A stretch of DNA of 64,000 nt from Streptomyces sp. yr375 (lineage in GTDB: Bacteria; Actinomycetota; Actinomycetes; Streptomycetales; Streptomycetaceae). This document shows, one piece after another, positions 36,387 to 45,331 of the stretch. The notes under the pieces are model-generated. The model ran no database searches. It was not told the DNA's origin and saw only the letters and a program-made list of their open reading frames with translations. Within the stretch, counting starts at the first letter, position 1, and each line of letters opens with the position of its first letter. Both the position numbers and the translations under genes were made by a program. The DNA is taken from positions 174,543 through 238,542 of the forward strand of contig NZ_FOFF01000009.1 in the NCBI RefSeq assembly GCF_900110755.1, given 5' to 3'.

Positions 36387-37421
36387 TCACATATCCAGCA
36401 CCAGGCGTCGACTTCGCGCCCGCGAGACACAGAGCAGCATCGAGTCGGCGCGCTCCGCGTCGCCGAGCAACTCGTCCCGGTGGTCCACCTCGCCGGCCAG
36501 CACCCGCTGCCGGCAGGTCCCGCAGAAACCCTGCTCGCACGAGTAGGCGGTGTCCGGCAACGCGGCGCGTACGGCGGCCAGCGCGGTCGAGTCGGCGGGG
36601 ACGGTCAACACCCGCCCGCTGCGCCGCAGTTCGACCTCGAAGGCGGTGCCGTCACGGAGCGAACCCGGCGCGAACCGCTCCAGCCGGACATGCGGCACCC
36701 GCTCCGCCACCGCCGCCATGAGCCCCTCCGGACCACAGCAGTAGACGGCCGCCCCCTCGGGCAGGTCCGTCAGCAGCGCGTCGAGATCCGGCCGCCCCTC
36801 CACCACCGTCACCTGGTCCCCGCCGAGTCTCTCGACCTCCGCCAGGAACGGCATCGAGGCCCGTGTCCGACCGGCGAGAACCAGCCGCCACCGGGCGTCC
36901 TCCGGCAGCGCCCGCAGCATGGGCAGCAGCGGCGTGATCCCGATGCCCCCGGCGACGAACACGTACGAGGGCGCGGCGACGAGCGGGAAACGGTTCCGCG
37001 GCCCCCGCACCTCGACCTCGCTCCCCTCCCGCAGCAGCTCGTGCACCTCGCGCGAGCCGCCGCGCCCGCCCCGCCCCTCCGCCACGAGCCGGACGGCGAC
37101 CGTGTAGGCGGCGGAGTCCGCCGGGTCCCCGCACAGCGAGTACTGCCGCACCCGCCCCGACGGCAGCACCAGATCGACATGCGCCCCCGGCTCCCAGCCC
37201 GGCAACCGCCCGCCCTCCAGGCGCAGTTGGACGACCCCCTCGGCGACGATCGCCCGCGCGGCCACCCGCAGCCGCAGCGCCCGCGACCGGGGCCGCCCGG
37301 AGACCGGCTCCGCCAGCGCGGGCATCGGCCACAGCGGCGACACCCGGATCCGACGCCGCAGCGCCAGCCGCGCGAACAGCGCCGCACCGGCGACGGTGAC
37401 CAGGGTCAGCGGCCTCGGCAT
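36387..37421 (-). CDS. Ferredoxin-NAD(P)H reductase with a C-terminal 2Fe-2S domain
   Basis: A 344-residue electron-transfer protein of the phthalate-dioxygenase-reductase type. Order: an N-terminal hydrophobic helix (LTLVTVAGAALFARLAL), a flavin-binding barrel with RQYSLCGDP, an NAD(P)-binding domain (VFVAGGIGITPLLPML, VYCCGPEGLM) and a plant-type ferredoxin domain with CEQGFCGTC and a distal Cys (LLCVSRARS). It should pass electrons from NAD(P)H to a partner oxygenase. Its ATG overlaps the stop of the upstream di-iron-like hydrolase gene (TGATG), so the two are coupled and the hydrolase is the prime candidate partner. Confidence 0.91.
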   Translation of the reverse strand: MPRPLTLVTVAGAALFARLALRRRIRVSPLWPMPALAEPVSGRPRSRALRLRVAARAIVAEGVVQLRLEGGRLPGWEPGAHVDLVLPSGRVRQYSLCGDPADSAAYTVAVRLVAEGRGGRGGSREVHELLREGSEVEVRGPRNRFPLVAAPSYVFVAGGIGITPLLPMLRALPEDARWRLVLAGRTRASMPFLAEVERLGGDQVTVVEGRPDLDALLTDLPEGAAVYCCGPEGLMAAVAERVPHVRLERFAPGSLRDGTAFEVELRRSGRVLTVPADSTALAAVRAALPDTAYSCEQGFCGTCRQRVLAGEVDHRDELLGDAERADSMLLCVSRARSRRLVLDM

Positions 37422-38326
37422 CAGCGGGCCCCCTCTTCCGGGGCGAGCGCCGCGAGAGCCGCGAGCGCGGCGGGCGAAGAGGCCAGATAGGCCACCGCCT
37501 GCTCGGTGGACCCCTCCTGCGACGGGTGGTACGCGCGGCTCAGATAGCGCGGAACGGACCGCAGCAGGTCACCGGTCGCGGGCAGTGTGCCCTGCCTGCC
37601 GCGCCGGTAAAACTCCCGCAAGGAGGCGCGGCCGTCGACGAGGGTCGGGTCGTTCGCCATGAAGAAACGGGTGCCGCGCTGCCACAGGAACACCAGCGCC
37701 GCGAACGCCGTCGCCCAGGTCCGCGCCCGCCGCCGGTAGCCGCCGTCGACATGCGTGAACAGGTCGAACGCGACGGACCGGTGCTCCACCTCCTCCGCAC
37801 CGTGCCAGCGCAGCAGGTCCAGCATGGTCGGGTCCGCGCCCCGCCGGTCCAACTCCCCCGCGTTCAGCACCCAGTTGCCGAGAAACGCCGTGTAGTGCTC
37901 GATCGCCGCTATCAGCGCCACCCGCTCCATCAGCCACCAGCGCCGGGCCCGCCCCGGCGGCAGGGCACGGTCGCCGAGCAGCCGCTCGAAGAACCAGTCG
38001 ACCTGCGCGGTGTACGGCGTCGGGTCGAGCCCCTGCTCCCGCAGATGCGGCAGCACCTCGTCGTGCGCCTGCGCGTGCGTCGCCTCCTGCCCGATGAACC
38101 CGATGACGTCCGCCCGCAGCCGCTCGTCCCGGATGTACGGCAGCACCTGCTTGTACACGTGCACGAACCACCGCTCACCGGCCGGCAGCAGCAGGTGCAG
38201 CACGTTGATGGTGTGCGTGGTGAAGGGGTCCCCGGGCACCCAGTGCAGCGGGGTGCCCTCCCAGGCGAAGGACACCTTGCGCGCCGTGAGGGGCACCCGG
38301 TCTTCCGGCGCGGGCTTGTTGGACAT
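37421..38326 (-). CDS. Metal-dependent hydrolase-like di-iron protein (PF10118 type)
   Basis: A 301-residue protein of the family annotated as predicted metal-dependent hydrolases. It starts MSNKPAPEDRVPLTARKVSF. Two helix motifs carry possible di-iron ligands: FIGQEATHAQAHDEVLPHL and RWHGAEEVEHRSVAFDLFTHV, each with Glu-x2-His, as in ferritin-like oxygenases. The translationally coupled ferredoxin reductase supports an oxygenase or desaturase role rather than hydrolysis. That is inference from context and motif. Confidence 0.8.
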   Translation of the reverse strand: MSNKPAPEDRVPLTARKVSFAWEGTPLHWVPGDPFTTHTINVLHLLLPAGERWFVHVYKQVLPYIRDERLRADVIGFIGQEATHAQAHDEVLPHLREQGLDPTPYTAQVDWFFERLLGDRALPPGRARRWWLMERVALIAAIEHYTAFLGNWVLNAGELDRRGADPTMLDLLRWHGAEEVEHRSVAFDLFTHVDGGYRRRARTWATAFAALVFLWQRGTRFFMANDPTLVDGRASLREFYRRGRQGTLPATGDLLRSVPRYLSRAYHPSQEGSTEQAVAYLASSPAALAALAALAPEEGAR

Positions 38327-38391
38327 GACGTCAATGTACTGACGGGTAGCGCGCAGGTGAACCCCCGCGCGACGACTTCGCGGACGACCGC

Positions 38392-40317
38392 TCAGCGCAG
38401 CCCGCTGACCGACCGCCCGTCCGTCAGCTTCCCCTCCAGGCCGGCCTGCGCGCCCTGCTTCGCCGGCACCGTCAGCAGGTTGCCCTCGCCCGAGCCGCGT
38501 ACGCCGCCCGTGGACCGGATGGACGCCGTCGCCTTGTCGCCGGCCGCGAGCAGGTACCAGTGGCCGCCCTTCGACTTCCACAGCACCCCGGCCAGTACGT
38601 GCGGATCGCGCGGTCCGCACGCCGGCACGTCCCCGGCCTTCGCCACGGCCGCCCCGAACAGCCCGCCCGGCGTGTGGAACTGGGCCAGCACCCGGCTCCC
38701 GTCGCCCCGCCAGGTCTCGGCGCGGGTGCACACCCAGGCCGCCGAGCCGCTCGCGTCGGGCAGTCGCTGCCGCGTGTACGCCCACGCGTTGACCGTCCGT
38801 ACGCCCTGCCCGCGCGCGTCGGCCAGCGAGCAGGCGAACGGCGCCCAGGTCCGCAGCGCCTCCGGGCCGGTCGCCTCCCCGGGCGCGGCCGGGCGGCCCG
38901 CGGTGAGGCGGGCGGGGACGAGTTCGCCGAGGTCGCTGAGGAGGTGGCTGCCGGTGGCGTCGGTCAGTTGGAGCACGTTCCACGTCGTGCAGGCGCCGGT
39001 CTGGGTGGCCGGGCTGGCCAGCGGTGAGGTGATGCCGTCCGTCAGCGTCAGGCGCAGCACCCCGGCGCCCGGCTTCGACAGGTCCCGCGCGCCGGCCTTC
39101 GTCACCCAGGGGGCCGTCAGATAGCGGACGTTGCCGTCGGCCCGGTCCAGCACCAGCGCGCCCGCCTCCGCGCCGGTCGCGCCGTCGACCCGCGCGAAGT
39201 CCAGGGCCGCCCCGGCCGTGCCGTCCTTCGGCTCGGCGTAACGGGCGATGCGCAGACCGTCGTAGAGGATCACCACGCGCGCGTTGTCGACGTCGCCCGC
39301 GTACAGGAGCTGCGGCGGGCCTGCGGGGCCGCCGAAGGGGGTCTCCGGGGTGGCGGAGACGCGGACCTTCTCGCTGGGGCGGGCCCACACGGCGAGGGCG
39401 CGGCGCAGCAGCGCGGTGTCGCCGGTGAGCGGGCCGCGCGCGGGCCACGCCGAGAAGTCGGTGCGCGGGGACGTCTTCCAGGCGGCGGGGGAGACCTTCA
39501 CCAGCCGCCCGGGGTCGAGCGCGGCCTCGGCGGCCGGGTTCTGCGCGTACACCGGGGCGGCCGCGCCGTCGGGTCCCCAGCCGTCGCCGGGCAGCGCGAC
39601 CAGGGCGCCGCACACCGCGAGGGCCGCCGCGGCGGCGAGCGCCGCCCGGGTGTGCTGGCGGCGGCGCATCAGGTCGGTGGGCCGGGCCTGGAGCGAACAG
39701 GGGTCGAACTCGGGGGAGTCGAGCAGCGCGTACTGCGCGGCGGGGATCTGACCGGCCTCGCGCAGCGCGCCGGCCACGTCGTCGACGCCCGCCTCGGTCA
39801 GCACTTCGCGCACTTCGCCGTCGGGGAGTTTCTCGAGGCCGCGCAGGACGTAGGCGGCGCGCGCCGGGCCGGACAGCGCGGACAGCCGCTGGTCCAGGGC
39901 CAGTTCGTCGGCGCTGCCGGAACGCGGGAAGAGCCGCAGGCCCCACGCCTGGGGGAGCAGCGGCGGGAGCTGCGCGCGCTTGGGCCACGCCCGCAGCCGC
40001 AGCGGCAGCCCCGCCTCCAGCGCCGTACGCACCACCTGGAGGCGGACGTAGGCGTACCCGGGGTCGCCGTCGCGGCCGGTGGACTGGGCCGGGACGACGG
40101 GCGCGGCGGCGCGGCGGCGGGGCAGCGCGCGCTGGGCGAGGGCGTGGGCGGTGAGGACGCGCCGGCCGCGGCCGAGGCCTGGGGGCAGCACCAGATAGGC
40201 GAGCCGGACCAGACGCGGGTAGTGCTCGACGAGCGCGGCCTCGGCCTGCTCGACGTCGACGATCCGGTCGGCTGCGGAACCGGGTGCGGGGCGCGGGGCG
40301 ACATCCTGTGACTGCAC
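38392..40317 (-). CDS. Membrane-anchored protein with a sigma-factor-like N-terminus, unknown function
   Basis: A 641-residue protein with a GTG start at 40317. Residues of about 20-210 resemble a degenerate ECF sigma factor: AALVEHYPRLVRLAYLVLP at the start (region 2-like) and LSALSGPARAAYVLRGLEKLPDGEVREVL near 165 (region 4-like). One membrane helix follows at about 228-245 (AALAAAAALAVCGALVALP). The remaining 390 residues are extracytoplasmic with no recognised family. This arrangement could transmit an envelope signal to transcription or be a non-functional sigma fold. It follows the TPR gene by 45 bases. Confidence 0.72.
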   Translation of the reverse strand: MQSQDVAPRPAPGSAADRIVDVEQAEAALVEHYPRLVRLAYLVLPPGLGRGRRVLTAHALAQRALPRRRAAAPVVPAQSTGRDGDPGYAYVRLQVVRTALEAGLPLRLRAWPKRAQLPPLLPQAWGLRLFPRSGSADELALDQRLSALSGPARAAYVLRGLEKLPDGEVREVLTEAGVDDVAGALREAGQIPAAQYALLDSPEFDPCSLQARPTDLMRRRQHTRAALAAAAALAVCGALVALPGDGWGPDGAAAPVYAQNPAAEAALDPGRLVKVSPAAWKTSPRTDFSAWPARGPLTGDTALLRRALAVWARPSEKVRVSATPETPFGGPAGPPQLLYAGDVDNARVVILYDGLRIARYAEPKDGTAGAALDFARVDGATGAEAGALVLDRADGNVRYLTAPWVTKAGARDLSKPGAGVLRLTLTDGITSPLASPATQTGACTTWNVLQLTDATGSHLLSDLGELVPARLTAGRPAAPGEATGPEALRTWAPFACSLADARGQGVRTVNAWAYTRQRLPDASGSAAWVCTRAETWRGDGSRVLAQFHTPGGLFGAAVAKAGDVPACGPRDPHVLAGVLWKSKGGHWYLLAAGDKATASIRSTGGVRGSGEGNLLTVPAKQGAQAGLEGKLTDGRSVSGLR

Positions 40318-40362
40318 GCCCAGCAGAACGAGCGACGCGGGCGATGGTCACCGCCGAACGGG

Positions 40363-40878
40363 TCAGCCCGCGTCGGCGTCCTCGACCAGCGCCCGCGCGT
40401 AGGCGGCCATCGACCGCTGGTAGCGGGGCAGATGAGGGGCCAGCGCGCCGATCACCAGCGACAGGCCCTCGCGGTCGCGGCCCAGGCTGGACAGGCACAG
40501 CGCCAGACAGGCGCGTACGGCGTCGTCCAACTCGTCGGACGGGGCGTCCAGTTCGGGGGTGAGGAGCTTGACGCCCTCGTCGGCTTGGCCGATGTTGCGC
40601 AGCGAGCTGGAGAGTTGGATCTTGGCGCGGCGGGCCTTGTAGCCGCTCAGGTCGCCGAGGCCACGGGCCAGGGCCTCCCGGTACAGCGGGGCCGCCCGGT
40701 CCGAGTGGCCGGTCGAGTCCCAGGCGCAGGCCTGCTCGAAGAGGCCCAGCGGACTGCCCCCGGGAAGCTCGGCGACGAGCGCGTCGATCACGGCCCGGAA
40801 CTCGGCCGCCCGCTCCTGCGGATAGTCGTCGAAGGTGGCCCAGGCGGCGGTCACGCGATCTTCCCAGTCTTGGTTCAC
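40363..40878 (-). CDS. TPR-repeat protein
   Basis: A 171-residue soluble protein from a GTG at 40878 (GAGGGTGGG upstream). It reads NQDWEDRVTAAWATFDDYP and contains helical repeats such as LGLFEQACAWDSTGHSDRAAPLYREAL and AKIQLSSSLRNIGQADEGVKLL, the TPR_5 type. TPR scaffolds bind partner proteins. It lies directly upstream of the sigma-like membrane protein, so an interaction between the two is possible but unproven. Confidence 0.82.
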   Translation of the reverse strand: MNQDWEDRVTAAWATFDDYPQERAAEFRAVIDALVAELPGGSPLGLFEQACAWDSTGHSDRAAPLYREALARGLGDLSGYKARRAKIQLSSSLRNIGQADEGVKLLTPELDAPSDELDDAVRACLALCLSSLGRDREGLSLVIGALAPHLPRYQRSMAAYARALVEDADAG

Positions 40879-40981
40879 CGGCCCACCCTCGCACGCGCGT
40901 GCCAGGTGGGGCACCGGTATTTTGAGCGCACCGCGCGCGGGAGCCGTATCCCCAGGGAGGCTCTTGCAGGGAGGAACACAC

Positions 40982-41437
40982 ATGAAGGTGACCCGATCGA
41001 TGCTCGTGGCGGCAGCCGCCGCCGCGGCGGCGCTGGCGCTGACGGGCTGCGGTTCCGGCGGCGGCACGGCCGTGAAGGTGGACAGCGTGCCGGTGGCCGC
41101 GACCGGCAGCCTGGAGCACCTGGCCGCCGAGGTGAAGTGCACGCCCAACATGCAGACCGACGCCGACGAACTCCGGCAGGCCCTGTGCAAGACCACCGCG
41201 GGCAAGTTCATCCTGCTGACCTTCGCCACCGACCGCGGCCAGCGCGAGTGGATCAACGGGGCCAAGGACTACGGCGGTCACTACCTGGTCGGCCGCAAGT
41301 GGGTGGCCGTGGGCGAGGAGACCAGCACCGTCACCTCGCTGCGCAAGACGCTCGGCGGCGACATCGAGGAGGGCACGGACCACTCCGCGCACGCCTCCCA
41401 GGAGGCCTCGGACGGCGCGTCGCACTCCGCTCACTGA
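40982..41437 (+). CDS. Small lipoprotein, His-rich tail
   Basis: A 151-residue protein from ATG 40982 with AGGGAGG upstream. The signal peptide has an Ala run and a lipobox (ALALTGC), so the mature protein is lipid-anchored outside the membrane. The body (LEHLAAEVKCTPNMQTDADELRQALC) has two Cys and ends in a DHSAHASQEASDGASHSAH tail that could bind a metal. No family is recognised. It diverges from the TPR gene and ends at a strong bidirectional terminator. Confidence 0.78.
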   Translation: MKVTRSMLVAAAAAAAALALTGCGSGGGTAVKVDSVPVAATGSLEHLAAEVKCTPNMQTDADELRQALCKTTAGKFILLTFATDRGQREWINGAKDYGGHYLVGRKWVAVGEETSTVTSLRKTLGGDIEEGTDHSAHASQEASDGASHSAH

Positions 41438-41487
41438 GCTCACTGAACAACGCGGGCAACACGAAAGCCGGCAACACAAAAGGCGGG

Positions 41488-41538
41488 CAGCACGAAAGGC
41501 CGGCGGTGAGGAATCCTCACCGCCGGCCTTTCGTGCTG
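41488..41538. terminator. Bidirectional terminator between the lipoprotein and DUF1996 genes
   Basis: A 24-base perfect stem: the left arm 41488-41511 (ends CGGCGGTGAGG) pairs with the right arm 41515-41538 (begins CCTCACCGCCG) around a 3-base loop. A-rich and T-rich flanks allow termination from both converging genes. Confidence 0.92.
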
Positions 41539-41551
41539 TTGTGCTACGTGC

Positions 41552-43186
41552 CTACTTGCAGTTCTTGCCGGTGTTGATGCAGTTGACCATCTGGTTCATC
41601 GTGTTCGTGGAGAAGAAGTTGATGAAGTCGTTGTGGTCGGTGACCGGCTTGTGCAGGTTCTCCGGGAAGGTGTCCACCGCGTACGGGTTCACCACCGTGC
41701 CGTTCTGGAGCTTCGGGGCCGGAACGTTGTAGACCAGTCGGACCTGGAGCTGCGGGATCGCCTGGAAACCGTTGGCGCAGGTGCCGTCCGCCTGGACGAA
41801 CGCCACGTGCGTACGGTGGTTGGCGCTGTCGATGTTCTTGCCGTCCCAGCAGCTCTGGAAGTTGGTCGTGCGCACCACCTGGCTGCCCTGCGGGCAGATC
41901 GGGTACTGGTCGTGCAACTGCACCTTGTTCTCGAAGCCGGTGCAGCTCCAGTTCACGTTGGCGTTCGCGTTGCCGTTGACGAAGGCCTTGGCGTCACCGG
42001 TGATGATGCGCAGGGCCGTCGGCATCGCGACGACCTTGCCCTTCTTGTTGCCGACGAACTTGAGCTGCGCCTGGGAGGCCTGGAGGATCTGGCCGACGTT
42101 GCCCTCCTTGCCACCACCGTCGTCGTTCTGGTCGAAGTCCTGCGTGCCGTTCTGGAGACGCAGCACCGGCCAGAAGTACGAGGACTTGTCGCCCTGGTTC
42201 TGGCAGCTCGTGCCGCCGTTCTCCAGGTCCTGGTCGCTCGCGAAGGCGTCGTTGTTCTGGTTGCCGACGTAGTCGTGCAGGTGGTGCGCGCCGTTCTTGA
42301 CACCGGGGGCGACGATCACGTTGTCCGTGTTGTGGTTGTCGTTCCCGTTGGTGCCGCAGTTCGACGTGAAGCTGCCCTTGGAACCGCTGTTGCCGTTCGC
42401 CGGGAGACCGTTCTGGCCGACACCCAACTGCGCGTTGCCCTGGACCTTCGTGATGTCCACGAAGTCCGCGGCGACGGGGCCGTTGCCACCCTGGCCGTTC
42501 TGCTGCTGGCCGTTGTTGCCGTTGTTCTGCTGGCCACCGTTGTTCTGGCCGTTGTTCTGGCCGTTGTTGTTCTGGCCGCCGTTGTTCTGCTGGCCGCCGT
42601 TGTTCTGGCCGTTGTTCTGACCGTTGTTGTTCTGGCCCTGGCCGTTGTTCTGCTGGCCGTTGCCGCCGTTGTTCTGCTGACCGTTACCGGCCTGCCCGGC
42701 GTTGGTGTTCGCGCCCTGCGTGGTGCAGGCCGCGAGCTGGCTGAGCTGGTTGTTGAACTGACCACCGGAACGCTGGACGTTGATCCGGATCCGGTCGATC
42801 GTGGCCGCCCTCTTCTCCTTGAGGGGGCCGGTGATCGCGTTCTGCACGAACCCGGAGTCATTGGCCTGAGCCTGGCGGGTCGACGCGAGCCGCGTGTAAG
42901 CCTCGGTGATCTGCTTGTCGAGGTTCGCCAGCTCGGTCGCTACGCCTTGTTTCGCCCCGTTCGGAACGTTCGTCAGCTTCTGCCCCACATCTGGGCAGGA
43001 GATGGTGGCGACCTGCGCGCCCGCGGTGGCGGCCTTGGTCTGGTTCTGACCTGAGTTGTTCGACTCGTGCGCCGAAGCGTAGAAGTTCGCCCAGATCAGC
43101 CCGCCCCCACCGAGCGCTAGGGCCGCCGATGCTGCCACGGCCTTCGTGGCCATCGACGAACGGCGTTTACGTATGTTGCGTCCCAT
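41552..43186 (-). CDS. Secreted DUF1996 protein with an Asn/Gln/Gly-rich linker
   Basis: A 544-residue exported protein. Start ATG 43186 has GAGGAG upstream; [25 protein letters not shown] is the signal peptide. Residues of about 60-155 are helical; about 160-235 is a low-complexity linker built from GQNNGQQNNG-like units, encoded by DNA repeats at about 42487-42690. The rest (from [14 protein letters not shown]) is the DUF1996 domain with [11 protein letters not shown] and conserved Cys pairs. DUF1996 occurs in fungi and actinomycetes; its function is unknown. The N/Q-rich linker is prion-like in composition and probably a flexible spacer to the cell wall or matrix. Confidence 0.88.
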   Translation of the reverse strand: MGRNIRKRRSSMATKAVAASAALALGGGGLIWANFYASAHESNNSGQNQTKAATAGAQVATISCPDVGQKLTNVPNGAKQGVATELANLDKQITEAYTRLASTRQAQANDSGFVQNAITGPLKEKRAATIDRIRINVQRSGGQFNNQLSQLAACTTQGANTNAGQAGNGQQNNGGNGQQNNGQGQNNNGQNNGQNNGGQQNNGGQNNNGQNNGQNNGGQQNNGNNGQQQNGQGGNGPVAADFVDITKVQGNAQLGVGQNGLPANGNSGSKGSFTSNCGTNGNDNHNTDNVIVAPGVKNGAHHLHDYVGNQNNDAFASDQDLENGGTSCQNQGDKSSYFWPVLRLQNGTQDFDQNDDGGGKEGNVGQILQASQAQLKFVGNKKGKVVAMPTALRIITGDAKAFVNGNANANVNWSCTGFENKVQLHDQYPICPQGSQVVRTTNFQSCWDGKNIDSANHRTHVAFVQADGTCANGFQAIPQLQVRLVYNVPAPKLQNGTVVNPYAVDTFPENLHKPVTDHNDFINFFSTNTMNQMVNCINTGKNCK

Positions 43187-43357
43187 GGAACTCCTCTGAC
43201 TTCCTTGCGGGGCAGCATCGAGGCGCCCGACAGGAGTGAAGCTGCTCCCTCATTTACGAACGTCGCCCCAGAGGTGTTCAGCCTTCTCGGAAATAGATGA
43301 GAGCTCCGTAAGACAAACCAGCCCCAACGCACACACAGTACACAGCGGTTGCACAGC

Positions 43358-44014
43358 TCACCGACCCCGGTCCAGATAGGCCAACACCGCCAACACCCTG
43401 CGGTTGTCGTCGTCGGAGACCTCCAAACCGAGCTTCAGAAAAATATTGGCGGTGTGCTTGGCGATCGCCCGCTCGGTGACGACCATTTTGGCGGCGATCG
43501 CCGCGTTCGACCGGCCCTGCGCCATCAGTTCCATGACTTCCCGTTCGCGCGGAGTGAGCCGGTCCACCGGCCCCTCCCCGTCGCCCGAACGCCGGGCCAG
43601 CAGTTGCCGGATCACCTCCGGATCCATCGCCGTACCGCCCGCCGCGACCCGCCGTACGGCGTCCACGAACTGCTCCGCGTCGAACACCCGGTCCTTCAGC
43701 AGATAGCCGACCCCGCCGGTGCCGTCGGCGAGCAACTCCCGTGCGTACAACTGCTCGACGTGCTGGGAGAGGACCAGCACCGGCAGCCCGGGCTTGCGGC
43801 GGCGGGCCTCGAGCGCGCACTGCAGGCCCTCGTCGGTGTGCGTCGGCGGCAGCCGGACGTCGACCACGGCGACGTCCGGCTCCAATTCGGCGAGGGCCCG
43901 CGCGAGTTCGGGCCCGCTCTCGACGGCGGCGGCGATCTCGAAGTCGTAGGCCTCCAGCAGCCGGACGAGACCGTCCCGCAGCAGGAACAGGTCCTCGGCT
44001 AGGACAACACGCAA
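43358..44014 (-). CDS. LuxR/NarL family response regulator
   Basis: A 218-residue regulator. The start is a TTG at 44014, giving RVVLAEDLFLLRDGLVRLL directly after GGAG; no ATG or GTG fits better. It overlaps the end of the sensor kinase gene by 16 bases. The receiver domain has the acceptor Asp in VAVVDVRLPPTHTDEG; the C-terminus is a LuxR helix-turn-helix (LTPREREVMELMAQGRSNAAIA, AIAKHTANIFLKLGL). It is the partner of the adjacent kinase. Targets are unknown; the DUF1996 gene just downstream is a candidate. Confidence 0.9.
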   Translation of the reverse strand: MRVVLAEDLFLLRDGLVRLLEAYDFEIAAAVESGPELARALAELEPDVAVVDVRLPPTHTDEGLQCALEARRRKPGLPVLVLSQHVEQLYARELLADGTGGVGYLLKDRVFDAEQFVDAVRRVAAGGTAMDPEVIRQLLARRSGDGEGPVDRLTPREREVMELMAQGRSNAAIAAKMVVTERAIAKHTANIFLKLGLEVSDDDNRRVLAVLAYLDRGR

Positions 44015-45279
44015 GGGATCTCCATGGTCACCATGGTGGGACCGCCGGCGGGGGAGCCGACGGCCAGGACGCCGTCGAATGTACCCAGCCGCCGTTCCAC
44101 CCCGGCCAGCCCCGAACCCGCCCCGATCACCGCGCCGCCCCTGCCGTTGTCGGTGACGGAGACCAGCAGCCGGCCGTCCGTGTGATGCAGGTCGACCCAG
44201 ATCCGGTCGGCGCCGGAGTGCTTGACCGCGTTGGTCAGCACCTCGCTCACCGCGAAGTAGGCCGCCGACTCCACGGGCGCCTCCGCGCGGCCCGCTCCCA
44301 GCTCCACCGTCACCTCCGTCGCGACCGGCAGCCGCAGCGCCAACGCTTTTACGGCGTCGCCCAGTCCGCGTTCGGCCAGCACCGGCGGGTGGATGCCGCG
44401 CACCAGGTCGCGCAGTTCGGCGAGCGCCTCGGCGGACGACTCGCGGGTCTTCGCGAGGAGCTCCCTGGCCTTCGCCGGGTTCTTGTCGAGCAGCATCTCG
44501 ACGGTGCCGAGGTCCATGCCCATCGCCACCAGCCGAGCCTGCGCCCCGTCGTGCAAGTCCCGTTCGATACGCCGCAGTTCGGCGGCCGAGGTGTCCACGG
44601 CGTCCCGCCGGGTCTCGGTCAACACCCGTACGCGCTCGGCCAGTTCGGCCTGACTGGGGGAGAGGAAGGCGCGGGTGAGACGGAAGTGGGCGTGCAGCGC
44701 GCGCACCGTGTACCGGTGGGCGGCGACGAGGACGACCGCGCCCAGCGCGCCGGCGGCGAGCGCGGTGCCCTGCCCGGCGACCGGCACGAAGGCGTACCAG
44801 TACGGCCCGTGCCCTGCGTCCGTCACGGCCCGCCACCCGCCGGCCGCCAGCGCGAACCCCTCCAGGGGGTAGACGAGCAGGAGCGGCGGCAGCAGCGCGG
44901 TCAGGAACCCCGCCGTCATGTCCACCGGCAGCCAGCGCAGGTCCCGCCAGGTCGCCGGGTCGCGCAGCAGCGCGAGGGTGAGCGTCCACGGGTTCGTGGT
45001 GGCGGGCAGCGGCCGGTACGCCGACGGGACGCGCACCCCGCCCCACCGCTCGGCGAGCGTCCGCCGCCAAGTGGCGTAGGCGCGCACCCCCTTGACCACA
45101 GGGGGCGTGGTGACGATCCCGATCCCGGCTGGTATCAGCGCCAAGGACACGAGGGAGAGGGTGACGCCCAGGACGGCCGCCGGCAGCGCCAGCACGGCCA
45201 GCCCGAGCCCCCGCCCGGCGGCGATGGCCATCCCCCGAGCCCTCGAACGCCCGTCGCTGCTCTTCGTGTTGGTGTTCAT
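43999..45279 (-). CDS. Membrane sensor histidine kinase (HisKA_3)
   Basis: A 426-residue kinase from ATG 45279, with no visible ribosome site, so it may be leaderless. The N-terminal half has four or more membrane helices with short outer loops (VLALPAAVLGVTLSLVSLAL, TAGFLTALLPPLLLVYPL). The dimerisation/phosphorylation motif is RIERDLHDGAQARLV with the acceptor His; the ATPase N-box is AVSEVLTNAVKHS and the G-box DNGRGGAVIGAGSGL. It phosphorylates the overlapping response regulator. With few extracellular residues it may sense the membrane state. Confidence 0.92.
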   Translation of the reverse strand: MNTNTKSSDGRSRARGMAIAAGRGLGLAVLALPAAVLGVTLSLVSLALIPAGIGIVTTPPVVKGVRAYATWRRTLAERWGGVRVPSAYRPLPATTNPWTLTLALLRDPATWRDLRWLPVDMTAGFLTALLPPLLLVYPLEGFALAAGGWRAVTDAGHGPYWYAFVPVAGQGTALAAGALGAVVLVAAHRYTVRALHAHFRLTRAFLSPSQAELAERVRVLTETRRDAVDTSAAELRRIERDLHDGAQARLVAMGMDLGTVEMLLDKNPAKARELLAKTRESSAEALAELRDLVRGIHPPVLAERGLGDAVKALALRLPVATEVTVELGAGRAEAPVESAAYFAVSEVLTNAVKHSGADRIWVDLHHTDGRLLVSVTDNGRGGAVIGAGSGLAGVERRLGTFDGVLAVGSPAGGPTMVTMEIPCVLS

Positions 45280-45331
45280 ACGGCCAGTCTGGCCGAGCCA
45301 CGCGCGACGGGCACGGGGCCGGGACCCCCGG

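Noticed and set aside
38327..41479. Extension of the di-iron-like hydrolase frame to over 1,350 codons
   Set aside because: The family N-terminus begins at 38326; the extension covers other real genes and is not protein-like.
42487..42690. CRISPR-like regular repeats
   Set aside because: The repeats are contiguous, encode an Asn/Gln/Gly linker in frame, and have no unique spacers.
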